From: Thermodesulfobacteriota bacterium
Lineage (GTDB): Bacteria; Desulfobacterota; BSN033; UBA1163
Assembly: GCA_030024065.1 (NCBI GenBank)
Contig: JASEIE010000223.1
Coordinates: 1 to 6,622 of the forward strand
Reading direction: 5' to 3'
Length of the DNA: 6,622 bases
Both the position numbers and the translations under genes were made by a program. The notes under the pieces were generated by a model. That model ran no database searches. It saw only the letters and a program-made list of their open reading frames with translations, and was not told where the DNA came from. How positions within the stretch are numbered: position 1 is the stretch's first letter; every line of letters starts with the position of its first letter. Positions 1 through 6,508 of the stretch are shown here, one piece after another.

Positions 1-87
1 CACTATGTTATAAATTCGTTGTCAAATGTGGCTTGAAAGTGCGAAAGTCCAGTTGTAGAAAAATTCAAGAAAAAGTAGCCTGTCCCC
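1..87. other. Non-coding sequence downstream of hyuB
   Basis: No gene is seen in this short flank. It lies after the hyuB stop codon when read on the minus strand. No clean GC-rich hairpin followed by a T run is visible, so I do not call a terminator. The part nearest the stop codon (70-87) looks like the edge of an interspersed repeat and is listed separately. The rest is AT-rich, with a weak imperfect hairpin around 31-50 (GGCTT ... AAAGTCC). Confidence 0.5.
70..87 (-). repeat. Possible edge of a REP-like repeat abutting the hyuB stop
   Basis: Read on the minus strand, the hyuB stop TAA is followed at once by GGGGACAGGCTACTTTTT. From memory, strings of the form GGGGACAGnCnnCTTTTT recur beside REP-associated (Y1/IS200-like) transposase genes in many environmental bacterial genomes. 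Only one copy is in the window, so its repeat nature cannot be shown here. It could equally be unique sequence. Confidence 0.3.
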
Positions 88-1755
88 TTAGTTCGAATCG
101 ATAACCACCCCGTAATCTTCTCTGGCCCTTTCAAAGCTGACATATCCATCCATCACATCTCTTTCTACCATTTCAGGCTCACGCTCAAGCGGATTGCCGT
201 AACCCCCTCCACCAGCCGCATCAATGGTCACCACATCACCCGGTTTCAACTGGGTCAGGCCATACGGATTTCCGGGGACCCCATTCACAAGGAACTGGGC
301 TTTGGCTCCGGGCTTGCCGCCAAAGAGTCCTTCAGGAGGATGGATATACCTTCCTGCCTGTATTCCGAGATTAACGGGCGCAACAGGAGCATACTTGTCA
401 TCGGGTATTCTGAAAACCTCCCTTTTCCCAAGCCCTCCTTTCATCCTGCCTGGGCCGCCTGAATCAGGGAGGAGCTCTCTTTTTTCTACGATGAGAGGGG
501 TATCGCTTTCAAAAATCTCCACCGGCGTATTTGCGCCATTGGCAGGAAAGATGTAGACATAATTCCCATCACTGATGGAGCTGGCTCCCATCCCACCCCC
601 TCTGATGATGACGGAATGCCACGGCCTTCCATCGTTCCTTTTCCCATAGAAGACATTCATCTGTGCCGGCGTGCCACCGCTTGCTGCAATCACTCTGCTG
701 GGTAAGACTGCGGAGAGGGCCCTGTAAATGATTTCGGTCAGGAAATGGCCGATGACCAGACGCGCAGCCACGGCTGCAGGGAATTTACAGTTGACGACAC
801 TTCCCTCAGGGGCGCTCATTTTTATAGGTCTTGCGCAGCCATCGTTGTTTGGGATATCCGGACCGAACATGCTTTTCATCGCCATAAATACATAGGCATA
901 AGTGAAATTATAGACGACATTGCCTCCCCAATTCACTTGCGGGGAAGACCCGTTCAGGTCCACGATGATGTCGCTTCCCTTGACCTCGATTGCGGCTTTA
1001 ATCATCACATCCTGTTGGCCTTTCATCTGCTCGATGATGCCTTCGGCCCGGTAAATTCCATCTGGAATCTTCTCAATCTCTTCCCTCATCGTTTTCTCTG
1101 TTCGGCTGACAATCTGATCCGCAAGATCGTCGAGCCCCTCTAAATCACTCTCCTTCAGCATCTGGGATATCTTCTCAGCACAAACATAATTAGCGGCAAT
1201 CTGGGAGCGGATATCTCCAACCACTTCATCTGGCGTCCTGACATTCCAGCGTATCACCTCCATCACGGACGGATTGAATACTCCTTCGTCGTAGAGCTTT
1301 ACCAGAGGGATGAACAGTCCTTCTTCAAAGACGTCATGGTTGTCTGAGGAGACGCGGCCTCCAATATCCGAGTGATGAAAGACACAGGCGGTAAAAGCGG
1401 TCAACTTATTCTTATAGAAGATGGGACTCATCACACAGACATCATTGAGATGTCCTGCCAGAGCCCAGGGGTCATTGGTGATAAAGACATCGCCGGGTTT
1501 GTAAGTTTCCGCAGGAAGCTTGTTGACGAGGTTTTTGATTCCCAGGGCCATGGCTCCGGATTGGCCGGGTGTTGCAAAAGACCCCTGGGCCAGTTCCCGG
1601 CCTTTGCGGTCCGTAAACATGCAGGTGTAGTCATGAGCATCCCTGAGCAGGCTTGAGAATGCCGTCCGGGCAACCGTGCTGTCCGCTTCATCCACAATGG
1701 AGATCAATCTTCGCCACAGTATCTCCAATGTGATCGGGTCAAATGTCCGTCCCAT
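88..1755 (-). CDS. hyuB: HyuB-type subunit of hydantoinase/oxoprolinase/carboxylase family
   Basis: This 555-residue protein is the B subunit of an ATP-dependent amidohydrolase or carboxylase that acts in the cytoplasm with HyuA. The family includes N-methylhydantoinase, 5-oxoprolinase, caprolactamase and acetophenone carboxylase. It opens with DPITLEILWRRL (6-17), then RTAFSSLLRDAHDYTC (30-45), PGDVFITNDP (87-96), GHLNDV (101-106) and HHSDIGG (127-133). Asp42, His102, Asp105 and His127 match, by my recall, the metal ligands of the caprolactamase B subunit, which suggests an active metal site. A Gly-rich GGGGYGNPLERE segment and a DVMDGYVSFERAREDYGVV tail sit at the C-terminus. I chose the second in-frame ATG because AAGGAG lies 8 bases upstream of it; the longer start (1782) would overlap hyuA by 25 bp. 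The hyuA stop is only 2 bases upstream of this start, so translation is probably coupled. The protein ends soon after YGVVID, where relatives often run on, so the tail may be shortened. At 555 residues it is too short for acetone carboxylase alpha. The substrate is unknown. Confidence 0.93.
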   Translation of the reverse strand: MGRTFDPITLEILWRRLISIVDEADSTVARTAFSSLLRDAHDYTCMFTDRKGRELAQGSFATPGQSGAMALGIKNLVNKLPAETYKPGDVFITNDPWALAGHLNDVCVMSPIFYKNKLTAFTACVFHHSDIGGRVSSDNHDVFEEGLFIPLVKLYDEGVFNPSVMEVIRWNVRTPDEVVGDIRSQIAANYVCAEKISQMLKESDLEGLDDLADQIVSRTEKTMREEIEKIPDGIYRAEGIIEQMKGQQDVMIKAAIEVKGSDIIVDLNGSSPQVNWGGNVVYNFTYAYVFMAMKSMFGPDIPNNDGCARPIKMSAPEGSVVNCKFPAAVAARLVIGHFLTEIIYRALSAVLPSRVIAASGGTPAQMNVFYGKRNDGRPWHSVIIRGGGMGASSISDGNYVYIFPANGANTPVEIFESDTPLIVEKRELLPDSGGPGRMKGGLGKREVFRIPDDKYAPVAPVNLGIQAGRYIHPPEGLFGGKPGAKAQFLVNGVPGNPYGLTQLKPGDVVTIDAAGGGGYGNPLEREPEMVERDVMDGYVSFERAREDYGVVIDSN

Positions 1756-1757
1756 TA

Positions 1758-3851
1758 TTATGTCTCCTTCAGATCGATCCATAAAAATCCAAAATCATCC
1801 ACAGAAACCGAGGCGTCCTCGCCAACAATGACGGTGGACTCCTTTTCTTCAATGATGGCCGGGCCTCTAAACTTAGCCGTTGGAAAAAGTTCGTATCGGT
1901 CATAGACCGTATAGGGAATGAAATTCCTGGCAAGAGGGGAGTAAGCCGGTCGTTGCCCCTTGATCGCCTGCTCAAGAGACTTCCCCTTTTTCTCAATTCC
2001 GGGCAATTGGAGGAGTCGTTCGGGGAGGCTTGCCCTCACCTTGAAATTGATGAACTCCACTTCGGAGTCAGGGTAGGTCCTTCCATATAATTTCTCATAA
2101 ACTTCATCGAAGCGTTGGCGAACCTCCTCCTTTTTCATCTTTGTAAAATCTCTTTCGGATATCGAGACATTGGTCTCTCCTCCCTGTCCGACAAAACGCA
2201 TATCCAGGGATCTCTCAAATCGGATCTCTTTTTCTGTGGCTTCTTTCTCGAATATTTTTATTGCCTCCGACTCCAGGTCCTTTAAGATTTTTTCTATCTC
2301 ACTAAGATAGGCATTCCCCAGAGACACCTTGTGGCTCCTGAGGAGGTCAAATGCGCGGGGAGCAGTGAAAAAACCAAGCGCGGAGCCGACTCCGGCATTG
2401 GGTGGGACGAGTAAACGAGGGGCCCCCAATTTCTTCGCAAGACCATAGGCATGAACAGGTCCTGCTCCGCCGAAGGCAACAATCGTTACGACTTTGGGGT
2501 TCCCACCCTTTTCAGCGATGTGGGTCTTGGCGGCTGCGGCCATCGTCTCATTAATGAGATCATGGATTCCCCATACGGCCTGTATGAATGAAACTCCGAG
2601 AGGTTTGGCAATCTTTTCCTCGACGCCACGCCTTGCAGCTTCCCTATCGAGCTTCATTTCGCCTCCCAGGAAATAATTCTCATCAAGATAGCCCAGCAGG
2701 AGATCCACATCGGTGACACAGGGGTCGGTCCCTCCTATTTTGTAGCAGATCGGGCCGGGGTCCGCTCCCGAGCTTTCCGGTCCAACCTGAAGCGTTCCAA
2801 GCCTGCTCACCTTTGCAATGCTTCCACCTCCTGCTCCAATCTCCATCAAGTCAACCACAGGCACCTGAATGGTGAGGCCACTTCCTTTCATGAACCTCTG
2901 AACACGGCCAACCTCAAAGGTCGGAACCACACCTGCCACCCCTTTCTGAATCAGGCAGGACTTGGCCGTTGTTCCTCCCATGTCAAAACAGAACATCTCC
3001 GGAATATTGAAGAGTCTTCCGTAGTATTGGCCTGCGATGACCGCCGCCGTGGGACCAGACTCGATGATCCTTACCGGAAACTCAGCCGCTGTTTCGACGG
3101 AGGTCACACCTCCGCTTGAAAGCATGATGAAAAGCTTCCCCTTAAAACCGATGGATTCCAGCCTTCCGGCCAGTTTGGAGAGATATCTTCCTGTCAGAGG
3201 TTTCACATAGGCGTTGGTGACTGTGGTGCTGGTTCTTTCGTATTCCTTAATCTGGGGTAAAACACGGAACGAGATGGAGACCGATATCTTAGGAGCTTCC
3301 TTTTCAATCATCTCCTTGAGCATCAGCTCATGGGTCGGATTCTCAAAAGAGTTAATCAAACAGACCGCAATCGATTCAACGCCCATCTTGAGGAGAGTGT
3401 GGACCACCTGCCAGGCCTCTTCAAGGTTAAGTGGCTTCAGGATGCTCCCATCGCTCCGGATCCTCTCTTCCACTTCGAAACGAAATCGTCTGGGAATCAA
3501 AGGCTTGGGGAATTCAGCGAATACATCATAAGGCGCGTACCGAATCCCCCTTCCAATCTCAAGGACATCCCTGAAACCCTTTGTGGTGATCAGACCCGTT
3601 CGGGCTCCCTTTCTCTCTATAATCGAATTAATGACCAGGGTTGTTCCATGGATCACTTCATCCATTTTCTCCACAAAGCCTGGTCTGTATTTCTCCATTT
3701 CTCTTATCCCGTGCTCAACAGCATCAGAGGGATCCCGGGGAGTGGTCAGACACTTATAGATAATCATCTCGCCTGTTTGATCGTTGAGAAGAACAAAGTC
3801 AGTGAAGGTGCCGCCGATATCACAACCTAACCGGTAAACCTTTTCAACCAT
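1758..3851 (-). CDS. hyuA: HyuA-type ATP-binding subunit of hydantoinase/oxoprolinase/carboxylase family
   Basis: This 697-residue protein is the A subunit that binds ATP and is thought to phosphorylate the substrate amide or enol carbonyl before the B subunit acts. The N-terminal hydantoinase/oxoprolinase domain starts with the phosphate-binding DIGGTFTD (11-18) and has HGTT (68-71) and EYERTSTTVTNAYVKP (203-218). The ASKHA-fold hydantoinase A domain follows, with SSGG (245-248), ESGPTAA (264-270), DMGGTTAK (290-297), GAGGGSIA (339-346), SSGADPGP (360-367), VTDVDLLLG (379-387) and GGAGPVHA (461-468). The C-terminal part contains MRFVGQGGE, as in other members. The length is usual for a free-standing A subunit, and the key glycines and aspartates are present. 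The start at 3851 has GGAGG five bases upstream; an in-frame extension to 3902 adds 17 residues that do not look like the family. hyuB follows after 2 bases. The family cannot be narrowed to one substrate: the gene pair looks like N-methylhydantoinase, caprolactamase or acetophenone-carboxylase relatives, not a fused 5-oxoprolinase. Confidence 0.94.
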   Translation of the reverse strand: MVEKVYRLGCDIGGTFTDFVLLNDQTGEMIIYKCLTTPRDPSDAVEHGIREMEKYRPGFVEKMDEVIHGTTLVINSIIERKGARTGLITTKGFRDVLEIGRGIRYAPYDVFAEFPKPLIPRRFRFEVEERIRSDGSILKPLNLEEAWQVVHTLLKMGVESIAVCLINSFENPTHELMLKEMIEKEAPKISVSISFRVLPQIKEYERTSTTVTNAYVKPLTGRYLSKLAGRLESIGFKGKLFIMLSSGGVTSVETAAEFPVRIIESGPTAAVIAGQYYGRLFNIPEMFCFDMGGTTAKSCLIQKGVAGVVPTFEVGRVQRFMKGSGLTIQVPVVDLMEIGAGGGSIAKVSRLGTLQVGPESSGADPGPICYKIGGTDPCVTDVDLLLGYLDENYFLGGEMKLDREAARRGVEEKIAKPLGVSFIQAVWGIHDLINETMAAAAKTHIAEKGGNPKVVTIVAFGGAGPVHAYGLAKKLGAPRLLVPPNAGVGSALGFFTAPRAFDLLRSHKVSLGNAYLSEIEKILKDLESEAIKIFEKEATEKEIRFERSLDMRFVGQGGETNVSISERDFTKMKKEEVRQRFDEVYEKLYGRTYPDSEVEFINFKVRASLPERLLQLPGIEKKGKSLEQAIKGQRPAYSPLARNFIPYTVYDRYELFPTAKFRGPAIIEEKESTVIVGEDASVSVDDFGFLWIDLKET
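1764..1769 (-). promoter_or_regulatory. Ribosome binding site of hyuB
   Basis: The minus strand reads AAGGAG, then 8 bases, then ATG at 1755. The site is formed by the last codons of hyuA (Leu-Lys-Glu-Thr-stop). It decides the hyuB start in favour of 1755 rather than 1782 and indicates translational coupling. Confidence 0.85.
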
Positions 3852-3856
3852 CGATA

Positions 3857-3861
3857 CCTCC
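3857..3861 (-). promoter_or_regulatory. Ribosome binding site of hyuA
   Basis: The minus strand reads TGGAGGTATCG followed by ATG at 3851, placing GGAGG five bases from the start. This supports the shorter start beginning MVEKVYRLG over the in-frame ATG at 3902. Confidence 0.8.
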
Positions 3862-3918
3862 AGGAAAACCTTCCGACCCTTTCGGGTCAAGTAACCCCCC
3901 ATAACCGAGGGATTACTT

Positions 3919-4074
3919 AGAGTCTGTTTATAAAATACGGTTTTTTAAAAAGTCGTCTTTCCGGCGAAAGCCGGAATCCAGTGTTTTCAAGGGTCTCTGG
4001 ATGCCCCCGTATCAAGTACGGGGCAGGCTCCTCAAGTCCGGCATGACGGAAAAAGACATTTATAAACAGACTCT
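3919..4074. mobile_element. MITE-like element with 16-bp terminal inverted repeats
   Basis: The left end AGAGTCTGTTTATAAA (3919-3934) is the exact reverse complement of the right end TTTATAAACAGACTCT (4059-4074). Pairing extends one more base outside (T3918/A4075). The same six bases, TACTTA, flank the element at 3914-3919 and 4074-4079. Because they overlap the ends, the duplication is either 4 bp (ACTT) around a 156-bp element or 6 bp around a 154-bp element. No reading frame for a transposase is present, so it must be moved by an enzyme encoded elsewhere. The core carries two good hairpins and the motif family seen in many interspersed bacterial repeats. It lies between the fused beta-oxidation gene and hyuA and supplies part of the stop codon of the former. 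I could not assign an IS family. Confidence 0.85.
3959..4023. repeat. Two internal hairpins in the MITE core
   Basis: The first hairpin is TTCCGGC (3959-3965), loop GAAA, GCCGGAA (3970-3976). The second is CCCCGTA (4005-4011), loop TCAAG, TACGGGG (4017-4023). Both stems are perfect at 7 bp. On the minus-strand transcript the first stem is followed, about nine bases later, by a short T run (CTTTTTAAAAAA), so it could act as a weak terminator or as a block to RNA decay between the two upstream genes. This is inference. The T run is not directly adjacent to the stem, so I do not call a terminator. Confidence 0.7.
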
Positions 4075-6094
4075 ACTTATGCACGAAGTTGGCATTGACC
4101 TTGGGCCCGTTCTTCATGAAATTTTCCATTCCGATTTTCATATCCCGGGTTAAGAGGCACTCACCGAAGAGTTTGGCTTCAAGCTTTAATCCTTCTTCGA
4201 GGGTCATCTTAGCCCCCTCCAATACTGCCCGCTGAACCAGGGAGTCAATCTTGCGACTCAGATGCCCAATTTCTACATCGGGAAGCTTTGAAGGAATGGG
4301 GATGGGGTCCTTTTTAATGGGTGGAATATGAACCTGGCCAGAGGCAATCTTGCTGACCAAGTCAACGGCTGCTGAAATAAAGTCACCTTCCACTTCCTCA
4401 AGGATTAATCCGTACTCTTTGGCCTGGGCTGAAGAAATGGGGTTACCACTTCGGAGGATGGGCCAGGCCTTCTCCATTCCTACCAACCTCGGAAGTCTCT
4501 GAGTCCCGCCATTTCCAGGGATGATTCCGAGTCTGGGTTCAGGCTGGGCGACAAAGACTTTTTGCCCTTTGGCGGCTATCCGTGCAGTGCAGGCCATGGC
4601 GATCTCATTTCCTCCGCCAAAGGCCAGTCCATTCATGGCACAGATGATCGGTTTGCCAAGATTCTCAATCAGATCCAATACCGCTCCGCTTTTTAAAGAG
4701 AGGGCTTCTGCGTCTTCGGGTCTCTTTTGTGCGGCCAGCATTCCGATGTCAGCGCCTGAGACAAAGGCCCTGGTCCCGAATCCGGTCAATACGGCGCCTT
4801 TCATTTTCGGGTCCTTTTGAATGTCAACGAAGCACTCTCTTAGTTGTTCAAAGACTTCTTCGTTAAGGGCGTTCAGCACTTTTGGCCTGCGGATTTTGAC
4901 AATGGCTACATCTCCTTTATTCTCTCTGAGGACAACGGGTATCTTCCAGGGCTGACCCGAAGCCGCCTGTTTTTTAAGAATCTCAGCCACCTTGAACCCG
5001 GGATTTTCTTTAGCATAAGCCTCAACCAGTTCAAGAGCCTTTTTCACACCGAGTTTATTCATCAATGAGAAAGGAGGACTCATCACCAGCCCGGTGTCCA
5101 GCGCCATCTCCATGTCACCGATACTGGTAATTCCACTCTCCACAATTTCACAGGCCATTCCGAAGTAAGCCCCCATGATTTGATTTGAAACAGCTTCATA
5201 AGTTTGAGAACTGTACTCAACGGTTTCCCCCTTTCCTGCTGTTTCCCAGGGTTTTCCCGATTTGACCTGGTCATCCAGGATTCTGGGAGAGCGATACCAG
5301 GGCATAATCCTGGTGTTCATCTCGGTCAGACCGTGCTGGGTGATGGGATTCCCGCCAGCAAGATTGTGGGCTGTGAAGGGTCCCACCCCCATTCCAAGGG
5401 CTTTCTGGGCAATGGCATCTGCCTGCTTGATATTGGCCAATCCCTTTTCGACGGTTAAGGCAGTGGCAAGAAAAAGCCCTTCAAAGATGGGATCAATAGC
5501 ATAGCCATAGCGGCTTTTCACTTGAATGGGAGCCTTGCCGATGAATTCATAGAGTTTCATCAGATACTCAACCAGAGATGGGTTGGTATCTTTTCCGGGG
5601 ACAATTTCCACCAGAATATTTCTCTCTGCGGGATAGAAATAGTGGATGACCAGACACCGGCTCCTATCGTTCACCTTCTCGAAGATCTCTTCCGGGACCA
5701 TATGGGAGGAGTTAGAGGCAAAAATCGCTCCCTTCGGGCAGACTTCCTGACACTGGTCGAAGATCTTATGTTTGACATCCATGCGCTCAAAGGCGGCCTC
5801 GATCACAAAATCGGCATCAGACAGTTTTCCATAATCGGTGGTGAAAAGCATATTTTTAAAAATGGCATCAGCCACTTCTTTCTTAAAAATACCTTTCTCT
5901 GCAGCTTTAGCCATCTTCGACTCCGCTTTTTTCGATCCGGCATCGAGGGCGGCCTGAAGGATATCGACCACGATCACAGAGACACCATAGGCATAAAGGT
6001 TCTGGCTGAAATGAAGCGCAATATCCGGGCCGATATTACCTGATCCAACCACGCCAATCTTTCGAATTGTCCTACCAAACATTGTCAAAGCCAT
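4073..6094 (-). CDS. Fused 3-hydroxyacyl-CoA dehydrogenase / enoyl-CoA hydratase
   Basis: This 673-residue bifunctional beta-oxidation enzyme would hydrate enoyl-CoA and oxidise the 3-hydroxyacyl-CoA with NAD+. The dehydrogenase comes first, the reverse of FadB but like fused crotonyl-CoA hydratase/3-hydroxybutyryl-CoA dehydrogenases of archaea. The Rossmann motif is GVVGSGNIGPDIA (14-26), and Asp44 at the end of the second strand favours NAD+. By spacing against human HADH, Ser130, His151 and Glu163 match Ser137, His158 and Glu170, while Asp201 replaces Asn208. A helical C-terminal dehydrogenase region follows. The crotonase domain runs from about 394, with oxyanion-hole FVSGADI (444-450), GGGNE (Glu497) and QPE (Glu519), the two hydratase glutamates, and PGNGGTQRL (526-534). 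A tail of crotonase type (LEAKLFGECLLTRDMKIGMENF) shows that the C-terminus is complete. The start at 6094 has AAGGAGGG just upstream. A MITE is inserted at the stop codon. Spacing between Glu497 and Glu519 is two residues longer than in rat hydratase. Confidence 0.93.
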   Translation of the reverse strand: MALTMFGRTIRKIGVVGSGNIGPDIALHFSQNLYAYGVSVIVVDILQAALDAGSKKAESKMAKAAEKGIFKKEVADAIFKNMLFTTDYGKLSDADFVIEAAFERMDVKHKIFDQCQEVCPKGAIFASNSSHMVPEEIFEKVNDRSRCLVIHYFYPAERNILVEIVPGKDTNPSLVEYLMKLYEFIGKAPIQVKSRYGYAIDPIFEGLFLATALTVEKGLANIKQADAIAQKALGMGVGPFTAHNLAGGNPITQHGLTEMNTRIMPWYRSPRILDDQVKSGKPWETAGKGETVEYSSQTYEAVSNQIMGAYFGMACEIVESGITSIGDMEMALDTGLVMSPPFSLMNKLGVKKALELVEAYAKENPGFKVAEILKKQAASGQPWKIPVVLRENKGDVAIVKIRRPKVLNALNEEVFEQLRECFVDIQKDPKMKGAVLTGFGTRAFVSGADIGMLAAQKRPEDAEALSLKSGAVLDLIENLGKPIICAMNGLAFGGGNEIAMACTARIAAKGQKVFVAQPEPRLGIIPGNGGTQRLPRLVGMEKAWPILRSGNPISSAQAKEYGLILEEVEGDFISAAVDLVSKIASGQVHIPPIKKDPIPIPSKLPDVEIGHLSRKIDSLVQRAVLEGAKMTLEEGLKLEAKLFGECLLTRDMKIGMENFMKNGPKVNANFVHK

Positions 6095-6098
6095 AAAT

Positions 6099-6106
6099 CC
6101 CTCCTT
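6099..6106 (-). promoter_or_regulatory. Ribosome binding site of the fused beta-oxidation gene
   Basis: The minus strand reads AAGGAGGG, then ATTT, then ATG at 6094. This strong site selects the start MALTMFGRT over the longer in-frame start at 6139, whose extra 15 residues lie in the AT-rich leader, and over the internal Met at 6082. Confidence 0.88.
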
Positions 6107-6115
6107 GTAAAAGAT

Positions 6116-6187
6116 CAATGCAAAATAGCCAATTAGCAATGCAAAACTATCAATGGAAAAATTGCTAATTTTACAATGCTAATTTTA
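6116..6187. repeat. Cluster of short direct and inverted repeats in the leader
   Basis: AATTAGCAAT (6131-6140) pairs perfectly with ATTGCTAATT (6161-6170) across a 20-base loop. CAATGCAAAA occurs at 6116-6125 and 6137-6146, with a one-base variant, CAATGGAAAA, at 6151-6160; the starts are 21 and 14 bases apart. TGCTAATTTTA occurs at 6163-6173 and 6177-6187. The cluster lies 22 to 93 bases upstream of the fused gene's start, in its 5' leader or promoter. It may be a regulator-binding array, an RNA structure in the leader, or local slippage of AT-rich DNA. Confidence 0.65.
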
Positions 6188-6224
6188 TATTGCTATATAC
6201 AGCGTCATTAATCACAACAAAGCA

Positions 6225-6242
6225 CGTCATTCCCGCGAAAGC
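6225..6242 (+). repeat. Decayed fragment of a GTCATTCCCGCGAAAGC-type repeat
   Basis: CGTCATTCCCGCGAAAGC is the left half of a widely seen bacterial interspersed motif whose full form continues as a hairpin into GGGAATCCAG. Here the second half is lost (AGAGATTTTA). The MITE core at 3952-3980 carries the same layout (GTCGTCTTTCCGGCGAAAGCCGGAATCCA), so the two are probably members of one repeat family. The family assignment rests on recall of the motif. Confidence 0.5.
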
Positions 6243-6361
6243 AGAGATTTTAAAGGTGCAATTTATTTTACATTTAGAGACAAGAATCTCAAATACACAG
6301 GCAAGGGTGTTAGTCATATTCGTAATAAGGAATCGGCTTGCCTCATTATAGTAAAATTAAA

Positions 6362-6467
6362 TATGGCGCTTATATGTAAACGCCATTCTTGCGATAGTAC
6401 GTAATATGCCTTATTTTAAACTTATCCAGACCTTTAGGAAACATTGCACGGTAAATATAGCGCCATA
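6362..6467. promoter_or_regulatory. Inverted 9-bp pair, possible operator
   Basis: TATGGCGCT at 6362-6370 recurs in inverse orientation as AGCGCCATA at 6459-6467, and a further half site, CGCCAT, lies at 6381-6386. The second copy ends seven bases before the predicted -35 box of the plus-strand gene, a usual position for an activator site. The GC-rich core stands out in AT-rich surroundings. No regulator is known from the window, so the binding role is inference. Confidence 0.4.
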
Positions 6468-6473
6468 AATTAT

Positions 6474-6502
6474 TTGACATATTTGCCCATTTATGCTATC
6501 TT
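6474..6502 (+). promoter_or_regulatory. Sigma70-type promoter of the plus-strand gene
   Basis: The -35 box TTGACA (6474-6479) is a perfect consensus, followed by 17 bases and TATCTT (6497-6502) as the -10 box, a 4 of 6 match. A TG one base upstream of the -10 box (6494-6495) makes it an extended -10. The predicted transcription start is near 6508-6510, giving a leader of about 52 bases. Confidence 0.7.
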
Positions 6503-6508
6503 CCTCTT

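Noticed and set aside
745..1143. Plus-strand open frame of 132 codons opposite hyuB
   Set aside because: It shows no start signal or recognisable protein features and sits inside a well-supported gene.
3330..3830. Plus-strand open frame of 166 codons
   Set aside because: It is antisense to the conserved N-terminal half of hyuA and has no domain character; it is a shadow of the coding strand.
1758..3851. Acetone carboxylase assignment for hyuAB
   Set aside because: The B subunit is far shorter than acetone carboxylase alpha, and no gamma subunit gene is present in the window.
3875..3888. GACCC-TTTC-GGGTC hairpin just upstream of the hyuA ribosome site
   Set aside because: The stem is only five pairs and has no T run, so it is too weak to call a terminator or riboswitch.
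3919..4074. CRISPR repeat or tRNA-like structure between the fused gene and hyuA
   Set aside because: There is a single unit with terminal inverted repeats, no regular spacers and no cloverleaf; a MITE explains it better.
5522..6043. Plus-strand open frame of 173 codons
   Set aside because: It lies wholly opposite the dehydrogenase domain of the fused gene, has no Shine-Dalgarno site or recognisable motif, and the minus-strand frame carries the full family signature.
6299..6343. AGGCAAG/CTTGCCT inverted repeat with a 31-base loop
   Set aside because: Seven pairs over a long loop can arise by chance in 466 bases; no supporting promoter or second copy was seen.
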